Assembly (NCBI GenBank): GCA_016934855.1
Contig: JAFGSA010000036.1
Span: 1 to 35,169 of the forward strand
DNA: 35,169 nucleotides
Source: Elusimicrobiota bacterium
GTDB taxonomy: Bacteria; CG03; SLGR01; JAFGSA01
Direction: 5' to 3'
How positions within the stretch are numbered: position 1 is the stretch's first letter; each line of letters starts with the position of its first letter. Shown here in pieces: positions 1 to 8,026 of this stretch. The notes beneath the pieces are model-generated. The model ran no database searches. It saw nothing but the letters and a program-made list of their open reading frames with translations, and was not told the origin of the DNA. The translations under genes were made by a program, and so were the position numbers.

Positions 1-26
1 AATATTTCCAAATAAGACTTACTAAC

Positions 27-54
27 ATTATAAATATTTATATAATTATGTCAA
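27..54 (-). promoter_or_regulatory. Consensus sigma70-type promoter reading out of the left edge
   Basis: On the minus strand TTGACA (49-54) is followed after 16 bases by TATAAT (27-32), a perfect match to both consensus hexamers. Transcription would start near base 20 and run leftward to a gene outside the window. The surrounding 60 bases are very AT-rich. The stretch 55-146 between it and the nuclease gene shows no gene or clear terminator. Confidence 0.7.
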
Positions 55-146
55 ATTTTGAATTATTAGAACTGTCTTCTCGACCGAGGATACCGTCTAT
101 GCAGTACGGAAGATTTTGCTTTTGCGGTAAGGCGGGTCTTGGGAGA

Positions 147-632
147 CTATTTTTTTGCTTTCTTGAGCCAGATCTTTTCGAGCTCCCGGCTGATGTCGGC
201 AGCTGCTTCGGATGATATCTTCTTCTCTTTTTCGACCGCGGTCTCGCTCTTCTTCTTGGGAAAGAGCCTGGCGACGAACTCGGCTGTGCTCATCACGCCG
301 GCTCCCGCGTGCCTTGCGTAAAAAATTATCCCCCGGTCATCAGTGACAACGACTATCTGCCTGGGGTTAGGATGCCTGTCTATAAGCTTTTTTATCTTCC
401 AGTCAGCCTCCCTGCCGTCGGTAAAACGTATGTCGGCGCCCTTCGGGGCCGGATATCTTATCCCGGGTTGACCGTCGAAAACGATGGTTATCCTGTTCCT
501 AGAAGATCCCTGCGGTTTAGCGGCGATTACCGCTTTGAGCATCACATTCCTGGCATTTTCTATTTTCCCCGGGAAAAAATCCTTATGGGTATGTATTACG
601 TTGTATCCGTCGACGATGTAATAAAGTGACAC
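147..632 (-). CDS. YacP-like NYN domain ribonuclease
   Basis: Small cytoplasmic protein of 161 residues with the NYN (PIN-like) nuclease fold of the YacP/Rae1 family, whose characterised members cleave mRNA. The first acidic motif DGYNVIH lies at the N-terminus, followed by a VFDG strand and a TDDRGI motif near residue 95, the usual acidic positions of the fold. The C-terminal 30 residues are charged and probably helical. An ATG at 671 would overlap the upstream gene by 34 bases. I prefer the GTG at 632, which lies five bases after the upstream stop, has a GAGGAG ribosome site about 12 bases before it, and puts the fold's first strand right at the start. It is the last gene of the operon. RNA as substrate is inferred from the family. 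Confidence 0.8.
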   Translation of the reverse strand: MSLYYIVDGYNVIHTHKDFFPGKIENARNVMLKAVIAAKPQGSSRNRITIVFDGQPGIRYPAPKGADIRFTDGREADWKIKKLIDRHPNPRQIVVVTDDRGIIFYARHAGAGVMSTAEFVARLFPKKKSETAVEKEKKISSEAAADISRELEKIWLKKAKK

Positions 633-637
633 GCGGT

Positions 638-2236
638 TCAGTATCTCCTCAGTTCTTCGGGCACATACCACTCGATGAAATTGTAGCTTATACCCGCCTT
701 CTCCGCCTTCACGTTCCTGAACCTGTTCTGGAGCACCTGCATGGAATCCGCGACGTACAGAAAGAGGTACGGCTGCTCCTCGCTTATTATCCTCTGCAAT
801 TCGGCATATATCTTCTTTCTTTTACCCATATCGAATTCCGATCTTCCCTCCTCCAGGAGCCTGTCGACCTCAGGATTACTGTAGCCGACGAAGTTGAACT
901 GCCCTTCCCCCATCTGGGACGAATGCCATATGGAATACTGGTCGGGGTCTACGGGGAGAGACCAGCCAAGTAATACGGCGTCAAACTGCTTTTTGTCTAT
1001 ATACTGGTTAATGAACGAACTCCATTCCTGGATCCGCACCCTGACATCGATGCCCACTTCCTTAAGCTGGCTCTGGATTATCTCGCAGGTAAGCTTCCTG
1101 GTATTGTTTCCCTGATTCGTCATGAGGGTAAAAGAGAATACCTTCCCGTCTTTTTCCAGTATGCCGGTTTTGGGGTTCTTTTTCCAGCCGCATTCTTCAA
1201 GTAACTTATTAGCTTTTTCTCTATTATAGTCGATAATATTGACTTTTATATTATACGCCCATGAGCTGGGCGGATACGGCCCCGCTGCCATGCGCCCCAA
1301 TCCCTGCAGCACAGAGTCTATCATACCCTGCCGGTCAACGGCATGGCATATCGCCTTCCTGACCCGCACGTCGCTGAAAAGACCGTTACTCAGGTTGTAT
1401 CCCATGTAAGTGTATGAGAAAGAAGGGTACCTGTACCTGTCGAAGTTCTTTCTGAAATCCTCTTTCCCGGTCTCCTGGACCCACTGGTCCGGGGTGGGGC
1501 TCATCCAGTCGAGCGTCCCTTTCTGGAGTTCCAGGAACTGTACCGACTGGTCCGGTATTATTTTATATACGACCCTTTCTATGCCGGGCGGACCCTCGAA
1601 ATAATCGTGGTTGGCGCTCAGTATTATCCTGTCGTCTGTCTTCCAGCTGACGAACTTATACGGCCCGGTTCCCACGGGCTCCCTGTTATGCGGGTTTGTA
1701 TTGACATCCGTACCCCGGTACAGGTGTTCCGGCAGTATACCTATTCCCCAGCTCTCCAGGGCCGGGGAATACGGACTGGAGTACTCCACTGCTAATGTAT
1801 ACCTGTCCGAAACGGTAAGGCTTTTCACCATTTCGTATCTCGAAGATCTGGGAGTCCGCGTCGCGGTCGCGGTGAGCAATTCGAACGTATATTTCACGTC
1901 TTCGGCATCGAAGTCCTCGCCGTCATGCCACCTGACGCCGCGGCGCAGGTGAAATATTATCTTCCGCCCGCCGTCCGCAACATCCCACGTCTCGGCCAGG
2001 TCTCCCGTCAGCACCAGCTCCTTGTCATATTTGACAAGCCCGTTAAAGACCAGGTCGTTTATATCCGATGACGCCGTATCCGATGCGAGTATGGGATTGA
2101 GATACGTGGCATCGCCGATAGAGCCCCAGATTATTGCCGGGCCGGCAGATGCTCCTCTTTCATCATATCTGTTTCTGCAGGTTACGGATACGGCTGCGAG
2201 AACAAAAAGCATCCCCGCTATCAGGTATTTTTTCAA
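638..2236 (-). CDS. ABC transporter substrate-binding lipoprotein, peptide/oligopeptide type (SBP_bac_5)
   Basis: Extracytoplasmic solute receptor of the DppA/OppA family, 532 residues, the usual length. Residues 1-20 form a lipoprotein signal ending in VSVTC, so Cys20 is the likely lipidated residue. A typical SBP_bac_5 block follows (AETWDV, then FHLRRGVRWHDGEDF), then long mixed alpha/beta lobes with FSYTYMGYN and a VRKAICHAVDR segment. The start is TTG at 2236, supported by an AGGAGA ribosome site five bases upstream; no ATG fits. It begins two bases after the yjbQ stop. No permease or ATPase gene is present in the window, so this is an orphan receptor here. The substrate (peptide, nickel or other) cannot be told from sequence alone. 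Confidence 0.88.
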   Translation of the reverse strand: MKKYLIAGMLFVLAAVSVTCRNRYDERGASAGPAIIWGSIGDATYLNPILASDTASSDINDLVFNGLVKYDKELVLTGDLAETWDVADGGRKIIFHLRRGVRWHDGEDFDAEDVKYTFELLTATATRTPRSSRYEMVKSLTVSDRYTLAVEYSSPYSPALESWGIGILPEHLYRGTDVNTNPHNREPVGTGPYKFVSWKTDDRIILSANHDYFEGPPGIERVVYKIIPDQSVQFLELQKGTLDWMSPTPDQWVQETGKEDFRKNFDRYRYPSFSYTYMGYNLSNGLFSDVRVRKAICHAVDRQGMIDSVLQGLGRMAAGPYPPSSWAYNIKVNIIDYNREKANKLLEECGWKKNPKTGILEKDGKVFSFTLMTNQGNNTRKLTCEIIQSQLKEVGIDVRVRIQEWSSFINQYIDKKQFDAVLLGWSLPVDPDQYSIWHSSQMGEGQFNFVGYSNPEVDRLLEEGRSEFDMGKRKKIYAELQRIISEEQPYLFLYVADSMQVLQNRFRNVKAEKAGISYNFIEWYVPEELRRY

Positions 2237-2237
2237 G

Positions 2238-2651
2238 TTATTCTCCTATTATCTTTATTACTATCTTCTTAGGTCTTCTCCCGTCGAACTCGGCATAATA
2301 TATCTGCTGCCAGGGCCCCAGGTCCAGACAGCCGCCGGTCACGGGCACCAGCACCTGGTGATGCAGCAGAAGGTTCTTAAGATGCGCGTCCCCGTTCACC
2401 TCTCCGGTCCTGTGATGTTTGTAGTCTATCCCTTCCGGGGCAAGCCTTTCGAGCCATTCATCTATGTCTTCTATGATCCCTCTCTCGGCATCATTGACGT
2501 ATATCGAGGCAGTGATATGCATGGCGGATATCAAAACCAGGCCTTCCCTGACCGAACTTTCAGCCAGCTGTTTTTCCACCACGCCGGTTATATTGATATA
2601 CTCCCTCTTCTTCTTTGTATTGAAAACATGGTAATACGTATGCGATAACAT
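2238..2651 (-). CDS. YjbQ/UPF0047 family protein (copy 1)
   Basis: 137-residue cytoplasmic protein of the YjbQ (UPF0047) family, which forms small trimeric beta-rich enzymes; some members are annotated as secondary thiamine-phosphate synthases. Family signatures seen are [10 protein letters not shown] near residue 46, [16 protein letters not shown] around residues 76-91, and the C-terminal [16 protein letters not shown]. The His residues in these motifs are the presumed metal or substrate ligands. An AGAGG ribosome site lies seven bases before the ATG at 2651. It is translationally close to the next gene (one base between stop and TTG start). A second, clearly different paralogue is at 24314-24721. 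The biochemical role in this organism is unknown. Confidence 0.87.
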   Translation of the reverse strand: MLSHTYYHVFNTKKKREYINITGVVEKQLAESSVREGLVLISAMHITASIYVNDAERGIIEDIDEWLERLAPEGIDYKHHRTGEVNGDAHLKNLLLHHQVLVPVTGGCLDLGPWQQIYYAEFDGRRPKKIVIKIIGE

Positions 2652-2700
2652 CCGAAGCCTCTTTAATGCTCCTTTTCCCCTTCTGCATAACAGCTATGTA

Positions 2701-3516
2701 TCAGGATTTTTTTTTGAAAAGCAGGAACAGATATTCCATATTCTCCGCGAATTTCCTTTCGTCGAGTTTTTCCGGAGTATGGCCGAACACATAGTGAGAT
2801 ATCTTTTTTATCTTCTTTCCCAGGATCAGGGAACCTGCGGACCTGATATACCCGGGAACAGTCTTCAGGTAATCTGCGATTATGCGCACCACGGGGACCG
2901 CGTACTCATCGTACAGTTTCCTGCCGAGCACCAGGTTGGGCAGTACCGCGCGCGTAACGTCCAGTGTCTCAACCGGTTCAAGTCCTCCATCGGCCAGCCT
3001 GCCGATAAAATCATCTTTCAGCCTGCACGTCCTGTAATACGGGGAATCGGTTTTTCTGAAATAGTCCGCTACCAGGAGGTATCCCCCCGGACGGAGCACC
3101 CTGCCGAGCGCTTCCGTCATCCTGTCCGTATCTATATACTGGGAACTCTCCGACATCAGGACCAGGTCAAAAACCGACGCGCTCTGAAAGGACTCGAACC
3201 TGACCCTGTGAAAAGGTATGGCACTGCCTGATTTCTCCCTGAATATCTCTTCCTGGTAGGCATCCGGGTTCACGCACTCCACTCTATAACCCGATCCTGC
3301 AAGCCTGCGGGCAGTGACGCCGGTACCGCAGCCCACGTCAAGCACCGACCCAACGCCTTCGGGTATCATTTCCAGAAGCCTTTCCGTATATCTCTTCTGG
3401 GCCTTCCGGGCATTATCGAGAGTCAGCTCCTCTCCCTCCCAGAGGCCGAAATGAAGGTTCTCCAGTTTCAGTACCTCGTAATAGAATCTCAATCCCCAGT
3501 CCGTTTTCTTCTTCAT
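2701..3516 (-). CDS. Class I SAM-dependent methyltransferase
   Basis: 271-residue Rossmann-fold methyltransferase. Motif I VLDVGCGTG lies at about residues 58-66 and is followed by the motif II acidic region VECVNPD; FDLVLMSESSQYID and a post-motif LRPGGYLLVADYF are also typical. The C-terminal third is helical and basic, ends in lysines, and resembles small-molecule methyltransferases of the sarcosine/tocopherol type rather than rRNA or protein enzymes. The substrate cannot be assigned. The ATG at 3516 follows the YfcE stop by one base, so the two are translationally coupled. There are 49 bases between its stop and the next gene. Confidence 0.82.
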   Translation of the reverse strand: MKKKTDWGLRFYYEVLKLENLHFGLWEGEELTLDNARKAQKRYTERLLEMIPEGVGSVLDVGCGTGVTARRLAGSGYRVECVNPDAYQEEIFREKSGSAIPFHRVRFESFQSASVFDLVLMSESSQYIDTDRMTEALGRVLRPGGYLLVADYFRKTDSPYYRTCRLKDDFIGRLADGGLEPVETLDVTRAVLPNLVLGRKLYDEYAVPVVRIIADYLKTVPGYIRSAGSLILGKKIKKISHYVFGHTPEKLDERKFAENMEYLFLLFKKKS

Positions 3517-3517
3517 G

Positions 3518-3988
3518 TCAGATCTCTGCTATATCAGCATCGCCGCTTTCAACGTCGGCCAGCACTACAGTTTTCCTGCTTGAAAGCCATCCCGCGCATT
3601 CACCGGGATTCACGACAAGGCATCTCCCGCCGGATTCGACAACCGGCTCGTGCGTATGCCCGAACACGTATAGATCGCAGTCGGACGGAGGTTCGGGAAG
3701 AGGCCTGTGCGTAAGATAGATGCACTTTCCCTTATGCTCCAGCTTCTTCCACTGCGGATATATATCGGCTATGCCCTTGTAAAAGTTGATAAGCGTGACG
3801 GGATCGCCGTCATTGTTGCCGAAGACTCCTATCATGGGCGCCTTGAGCTTTCCGAATACCCTTGCCGTAAAAGGCGATACGAAGTCTCCCGCATGCAGCA
3901 CGAGCTCCACTCCTCTGTCATTGAAGAGCCTGACAGCCCGCTCTATGGCCTCCATGTTGTCGTGTGTATCCGATATGATCCCTATCAT
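3518..3988 (-). CDS. YfcE/MJ0936-type metallophosphoesterase
   Basis: 156-residue calcineurin-like phosphoesterase of the YfcE/MJ0936 family, which hydrolyses phosphodiesters using two metal ions. All family metal motifs are visible: GIISDTHDN at residues 3-11, HAGDF near 36, FGNND near 57, a THRP histidine, and FGHTHEP around 109-115. NPGE near residue 127 is also typical. Length matches the family. An AGAGGG ribosome site precedes the ATG at 3988, 13 bases after the PolX stop. The physiological substrate is unknown for most members. Confidence 0.9.
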   Translation of the reverse strand: MIGIISDTHDNMEAIERAVRLFNDRGVELVLHAGDFVSPFTARVFGKLKAPMIGVFGNNDGDPVTLINFYKGIADIYPQWKKLEHKGKCIYLTHRPLPEPPSDCDLYVFGHTHEPVVESGGRCLVVNPGECAGWLSSRKTVVLADVESGDADIAEI

Positions 3989-4001
3989 GATTTCCCTCTC
4001 T

Positions 4002-5756
4002 TCATGCTCTGCCGCCGGCTTTTTCTTTCAGACCGGCCCTCTTTTTCGCCAGGAACTTTCTGAGTGCTCCTGCCCCCATTGTATTTATGACATCTTTTTT
4101 TTCAAGCCATCCCCTCCTGGCAACCGAAACGCCGTACTTCATGGCGCCAAGGTCCCCGCGATGATGCGAATCGGTGCCGATTGCGAGCCTGACGCCCTTT
4201 TCTCTCGCCAGCTTAGCGTAATAATAGTACAGGTCCAGCCTCTGCGGATTCGCGTTGATCTCAAGCGCCGTCCCGGTCCTGGCCGCCTCGTCTATTATCC
4301 TTGGCACGTCGACGGCGTAAGGCTCCCTCTCGTTGATGAGCCTGCCGGTCAGGTGGGCGACCGCTGTCACATAGGGGCTGCTCATGGCCTTTATTATCCT
4401 CCCGGTAATGATATCCTCCGGATCCGTGAATCCGGTATGCACGGCGGCTATCACGAAATCGAGTTTTTCCAGCACATCGTCCGGGTAATCGAGCGTGCCG
4501 TCTTTCCTTATATCTACCTCCTGGCCGCACAGTATATCGATCCCCCTGATATTTGCCCTGACCCTTTCTATCTCTTTTTTCTTCTCCATCAGCCTTTTCT
4601 CATCCAGACCGTTGGCTATGACAAGCGAGACGGAATGGTCGCATATGGCTATCCATTCATACCCGATATCCTTCGCTGCCCGGGCTATCTCCTCTATGGA
4701 ATCCGTTCCGTCAGAGTAGAGCGAATGCACATGCGTATCCCCCTTTATATCGCCGGGGGCGACGAGTTCCGGCAGCTCTTCGGCGGCTGCGGCGGCGAGT
4801 TCCCCCATATTTTCCCTCAGTTCCGGATGGATATACTGCATCCCGAGGGAATTATAGACCTCCTCCTCTGTCTTTCCGGCTATTTTTCTGCCGCCCCTGA
4901 ATACGCCGTACTCGCTGACCTTCAGCCCTTTCCTGACGGCGTGCTTCCTGAGGGCCACGTTATGCTCTTTGGATCCGGTGAAATACTGCAGCGCCGCGCC
5001 CCATTCGTCTTCTTCTATATACCTGAGGTCGACCTGGCATGATCCCTCCCAGATAAAAGACGCTTTTTTTTCTCCCAGGGATATTACCTCTTTCTTTTTC
5101 AGCCCTTTAATAAAATCCTCGTGTATTTCCCTGGCCGGCCTTTTTCCTGTATAAAGGATATCTATATCTCCCTCCGTCTCCTTTCTCCTCCTGAGGGACC
5201 CGGCTGCCTGTGCTTTCTTCACGCCCCTGATTCCCCTGAGCCTTTCAAGCACTGCCGAAGCTATCTCGTCCGCCTCGGATATCAGTATCCTGGCGGAGTA
5301 TATCTCCAGCTGCTTTATCCCCTCCAGTATATTGCTCACGGTCTTATCGCCGAATCCCGCCAGCGAGTCGAGCCGTCCGGATTCGATGCTTTTTCTCAGT
5401 TCTTCTACGGACGTTATACCGAGTTTTTCAAAAAGCACCCTGGTTTTTTTCGGGCCCAGTTTCGGTATCCTCATTATCTCGAGCACTCCGCGGGGCACCT
5501 TTTCGAGAAGCTCCGAGTGTTCCCTGAAATCGCCGGTACTGAGATATTCCCTGATCTTGGAAATCATGCCGGCGCCGATGCCTTCGAAATGCCTGCCGTC
5601 CTCACCTTCCGCTATTCTGGAAAGCTCTTCTTCTGTGTGCATGAGGGTATTTGCAGCGTCCCGGTACGCCCTTATCCGGAAAAAATTACCGTCTTTCAGG
5701 CTCAGAAGGTCAGCCGTTTCTTCCAGATACAGAGCGAACTCCCTGGTGCCCCTCAT
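4002..5756 (-). CDS. polX: DNA polymerase X family protein with PHP 3'-5' exonuclease domain (PolX)
   Basis: 584-residue bacterial PolX, a repair polymerase combined with a PHP nuclease for base-excision and gap repair. Order of parts: N-terminal 8-kDa-like helical domain (1-90), helix-hairpin-helix near 90-150, polymerase palm with catalytic GDIDILY (Asp197, Asp199) and QVDLRY (Asp243), then PHP domain from about 335. PHP metal ligands are all present: His342, His344 and Asp349 in THVHSLYSDG, His374, Glu413, His440, His468, Asp529 and His531. Length is the usual 570-590. The ATG follows the MEMO stop directly (TAAATG), indicating coupling. Both activities therefore look intact. Confidence 0.94.
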   Translation of the reverse strand: MRGTREFALYLEETADLLSLKDGNFFRIRAYRDAANTLMHTEEELSRIAEGEDGRHFEGIGAGMISKIREYLSTGDFREHSELLEKVPRGVLEIMRIPKLGPKKTRVLFEKLGITSVEELRKSIESGRLDSLAGFGDKTVSNILEGIKQLEIYSARILISEADEIASAVLERLRGIRGVKKAQAAGSLRRRKETEGDIDILYTGKRPAREIHEDFIKGLKKKEVISLGEKKASFIWEGSCQVDLRYIEEDEWGAALQYFTGSKEHNVALRKHAVRKGLKVSEYGVFRGGRKIAGKTEEEVYNSLGMQYIHPELRENMGELAAAAAEELPELVAPGDIKGDTHVHSLYSDGTDSIEEIARAAKDIGYEWIAICDHSVSLVIANGLDEKRLMEKKKEIERVRANIRGIDILCGQEVDIRKDGTLDYPDDVLEKLDFVIAAVHTGFTDPEDIITGRIIKAMSSPYVTAVAHLTGRLINEREPYAVDVPRIIDEAARTGTALEINANPQRLDLYYYYAKLAREKGVRLAIGTDSHHRGDLGAMKYGVSVARRGWLEKKDVINTMGAGALRKFLAKKRAGLKEKAGGRA

Positions 5757-6557
5757 TTATCTGAATATCACGCCCGCATACCCGACGACCTGGGTCCGGT
5801 CGCCGGACGCTTCCGCACTGGTGTTATAATGCACAAGCTCGCTCTCCCTGGCGCCCAGGCGCAGGCACGCTTCGATGACTGCCGCTACGGGACCGGCGCC
5901 GCACATAGATATGTTTCTTTCCCTTACCACCTTCAGCAGGCCTTCCCGGTCGAGTTCGAGTATCCTGTCTATGGCCATCCTGTCATACTTCTCTGCTTCG
6001 GCCTGCGAGACGTAGTGGGACATGTCGGACGACGCTACTATGAGAGCATCCTCCCCCTCTACCGCTTCAGCTATGCTCCTTCCCACATCTTCCAGTATTT
6101 CCCCGTCATTCGTCCCTATGACTACGGGCACGAAGCTCATGTTCATGTTGGAATACAGTAAAAAAGGAAGCTGTACTTCGAGCGAATGCTCGTTCAGATG
6201 CGCATACGTGTCCGCCTCGGCATAAGAGCTCGCCGAGATGATCCTGCCGGCGATCCCGGCGTCAATGGAGATATTACCCCCGGGCATTTCCCATTCGCCT
6301 TCACTCATCACGCTGACAGGGGTACCCAGCCCCGTGTGGTTCGGCCCCACTATTATTATCTTATCGGGTACGGCCACGCGGCTGTACGTAAGCCCGGCGA
6401 CCTTGCCCGAATAGATATATCCTGCATGCGGGACCATTATTCCTTTGGCCTTTTCCCTGTTTCCGGATCCGCGGGACATGTAGCCGAGGACCTGGGCGCG
6501 CAGGTCTTTTTCACGCTCCGGATAAAACATCCCCCTCACCGCCGGTTTTCTTATCAT
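5757..6557 (-). CDS. amrB: AmmeMemoRadiSam system protein B (MEMO family)
   Basis: 266-residue MEMO-family protein, structurally related to class III extradiol dioxygenases. Conserved metal-site motifs are present: VPHAGY (His44), GPNHTG (His74), EHSLEVQLPF (His124), SSDMSHY (His181) and MCGAGP (Cys219). In human MEMO1 the corresponding His/His/Cys set binds metal. Bacterial copies usually travel with a radical SAM enzyme and an AMMECR1-like protein; the radical SAM gene lies just upstream at 6681-7691, but no AMMECR1 gene is in the window. An AGGAGGT ribosome site lies nine bases before the ATG. It has its own promoter at 6601-6629. The reaction of the system is not established to my knowledge. 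Confidence 0.92.
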   Translation of the reverse strand: MIRKPAVRGMFYPEREKDLRAQVLGYMSRGSGNREKAKGIMVPHAGYIYSGKVAGLTYSRVAVPDKIIIVGPNHTGLGTPVSVMSEGEWEMPGGNISIDAGIAGRIISASSYAEADTYAHLNEHSLEVQLPFLLYSNMNMSFVPVVIGTNDGEILEDVGRSIAEAVEGEDALIVASSDMSHYVSQAEAEKYDRMAIDRILELDREGLLKVVRERNISMCGAGPVAAVIEACLRLGARESELVHYNTSAEASGDRTQVVGYAGVIFR

Positions 6558-6600
6558 ATGGAATGCACCTCCTGCTGCCGTGAGCCGATCGATATTAAGA

Positions 6601-6629
6601 ATTATAGATTATAGAAAAACAAATCTCAA
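6601..6629 (-). promoter_or_regulatory. Promoter for the MEMO-polX operon
   Basis: Minus-strand TTGAGA (6624-6629), a 17-base spacer and TATAAT (6601-6606). A second TATAAT sits seven bases upstream, inside the spacer. The start site would fall near 6594, giving a leader of about 37 bases that contains the AGGAGGT ribosome site of the MEMO gene. It separates the MEMO-polX operon from the radical SAM gene upstream. Confidence 0.65.
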
Positions 6630-6680
6630 TAAGAGCGGTTTACCCATCATACCCGTGACCCGGGCGCGGGGCACAAATCT

Positions 6681-7691
6681 TCATTGCCATACGCCGCTTA
6701 TACCGCTGCCGCATTCGGAACATTTACCGCCGGAGATCCTGTTCAGGGACGTATTATAGGCGGTCCTCACGAGGATCTCGCTCCCGCAGGACGGGCAGCG
6801 CGTGGCAGATCTATAACCCGTGTTTCCCATGTAGACGTACATGAGGCCCGCTCTCTCCCCCGCTTCCCTTGCGGATTCCATGAAAGATACCGGCGTCGGC
6901 ACACGGCCGCTGTACCTGTAATGGGGAAAGAACCTGGATATGTGCCAGGGGATGTCCGGGCTCACGGAGGCTATGAACTCCGCGATCTGCTTCATTATAC
7001 CGGCCCTGTCGTTCTCGCCGGGTATTACAAGTGTCGTTACTTCAACCCATATACCGGCTTTTTTCATGTTTTTTATCGTATCGAGCACGGGACCGAGCCT
7101 CGCGCCGCATATTCTCCCGTACGAGGCGTCGTCGAAGAATTTCAGGTCGATATTCGCGGCGTCAAGATAAGGGCTTATCATGTCCAGAGCTTCGCCGGTC
7201 ATGTAGCCGTTAGTCACGAAAACGTTCTTCAGTCCGCTTTCCGATGCTATTTTCGCCGTATCATACGCGTATTCAAAAAACACGGTAGGTTCCGTGTAAG
7301 TATAAGCAATGCTCTTTGCCCCGGAGCCTACCGCGGCGTTCACTATCTCTGAGGGCATCATCTGTTTAAGGGTACCGCCGGTCGCATCTTCCTCGTCCGG
7401 CTGGGAAATATGCCAGTTCTGGCAGAACCCGCATTTGAAATTGCACCCGTAAGTCGCTATCGAATATGCCCAGCTGCCCGGAAGGAAATGATAAAAAGGT
7501 TTTTTCTCGATGGGATCCATACTGGCAGCAACCGGTTCGGCATATACGGTGGTAAAGAGCTCCCCCTTCCTGTTTATCCTGACCCTGCATATCCCCCTGT
7601 CTCCTTCGCGTATGCTGCATCTGTGGGAACACAGGACACAATCCGCCCGGCCACCCTTTCCTTTTTTAAACAGAACCGCCTTTTTTTCCAT
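6681..7691 (-). CDS. amrS: AmmeMemoRadiSam system radical SAM enzyme
   Basis: 336-residue radical SAM enzyme related to pyruvate-formate-lyase activating enzymes. The [4Fe-4S]-binding CxxxCxxC is YGCNFKCGFC (Cys83, Cys87, Cys90). An N-terminal Cys-rich segment (CVLCSHRCSIREG, with a further Cys at 35) precedes it as in this family. AYTYTEPTVFFEY and FVTNGYM are typical AmrS blocks. The C-terminus carries a four-Cys zinc-ribbon-like tail (CPSCG, then CSECG), an extension seen in some members. It is nine bases downstream of a ferredoxin gene, which could supply the reductant, and upstream of the MEMO gene. Substrate unknown. Confidence 0.93.
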   Translation of the reverse strand: MEKKAVLFKKGKGGRADCVLCSHRCSIREGDRGICRVRINRKGELFTTVYAEPVAASMDPIEKKPFYHFLPGSWAYSIATYGCNFKCGFCQNWHISQPDEEDATGGTLKQMMPSEIVNAAVGSGAKSIAYTYTEPTVFFEYAYDTAKIASESGLKNVFVTNGYMTGEALDMISPYLDAANIDLKFFDDASYGRICGARLGPVLDTIKNMKKAGIWVEVTTLVIPGENDRAGIMKQIAEFIASVSPDIPWHISRFFPHYRYSGRVPTPVSFMESAREAGERAGLMYVYMGNTGYRSATRCPSCGSEILVRTAYNTSLNRISGGKCSECGSGISGVWQ

Positions 7692-7700
7692 CTGCCTTAT

Positions 7701-7898
7701 TCAGGAGTGATCATCTATAATCAGTATCGCATCGGCCGGGCAGCTTCCTGCCGCATCCGTTACGCCTTTTCTTAAATGAGAAGGTATCTGCTGTGCGAGG
7801 ACAACAGCCACCTCGTTCTTCACTGAGAAGATCTCCGGGATAGTTCTCATGCACAGCTCACAGCCGATACACGATTCTTCATCTATCTTTACTTTCAT
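7701..7898 (-). CDS. Monocluster [4Fe-4S] ferredoxin
   Basis: 65-residue soluble ferredoxin. CIGCELC (Cys11, Cys14, Cys17) plus a distal CP motif in GSCPADAI give the four ligands of a single [4Fe-4S] cluster; the second cluster of bacterial 2[4Fe-4S] ferredoxins is missing. A GGAGG ribosome site lies upstream of the ATG at 7898. It is the first gene of a two-gene unit with the radical SAM enzyme, so delivery of electrons for SAM cleavage is a reasonable inference. Confidence 0.9.
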   Translation of the reverse strand: MKVKIDEESCIGCELCMRTIPEIFSVKNEVAVVLAQQIPSHLRKGVTDAAGSCPADAILIIDDHS

Positions 7899-7930
7899 GG
7901 ATAAGCGGTCCTCCGGGTAACGGACACTTG

Positions 7931-7959
7931 TTGACTATCGTATAAAATTATGATATTTA
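7931..7959 (+). promoter_or_regulatory. Probable promoter for the GT2-PAP2 gene
   Basis: Plus-strand TTGACT (7931-7936), 17-base spacer, TATTTA (7954-7959). A start near 7966 would give a leader of about 60 bases to the ATG at 8027 and would exclude the TTG at 7961 as a start codon. Confidence 0.45.
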
Positions 7960-7967
7960 TTTGTTAA
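7939..7967 (-). promoter_or_regulatory. Probable promoter for ferredoxin-amrS
   Basis: Minus-strand TTAACA (7962-7967), 17-base spacer, TATACG (7939-7944). It overlaps almost completely the divergent plus-strand promoter candidate at 7931-7959, so the two could compete for polymerase. The match is moderate. Confidence 0.4.
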
Positions 7968-8026
7968 ATTTATGTCAACTACAGGGATATTACTACCGGT
8001 TTTTTTCGAAGTTCTACAGCACATCC

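Noticed and set aside
55..146. Possible tRNA or terminator after the YacP-like gene
   Set aside because: No cloverleaf, no T-loop consensus and no stable stem followed by T residues could be made.
3786..5042. 418-residue open frame on the plus strand
   Set aside because: It lies antisense to polX and YfcE, both with complete family motifs, and its translation is compositionally odd with no recognisable domain.
5121..6161. 346-residue plus-strand open frame across polX and MEMO
   Set aside because: Spans two well supported genes on the other strand and shows no domain.
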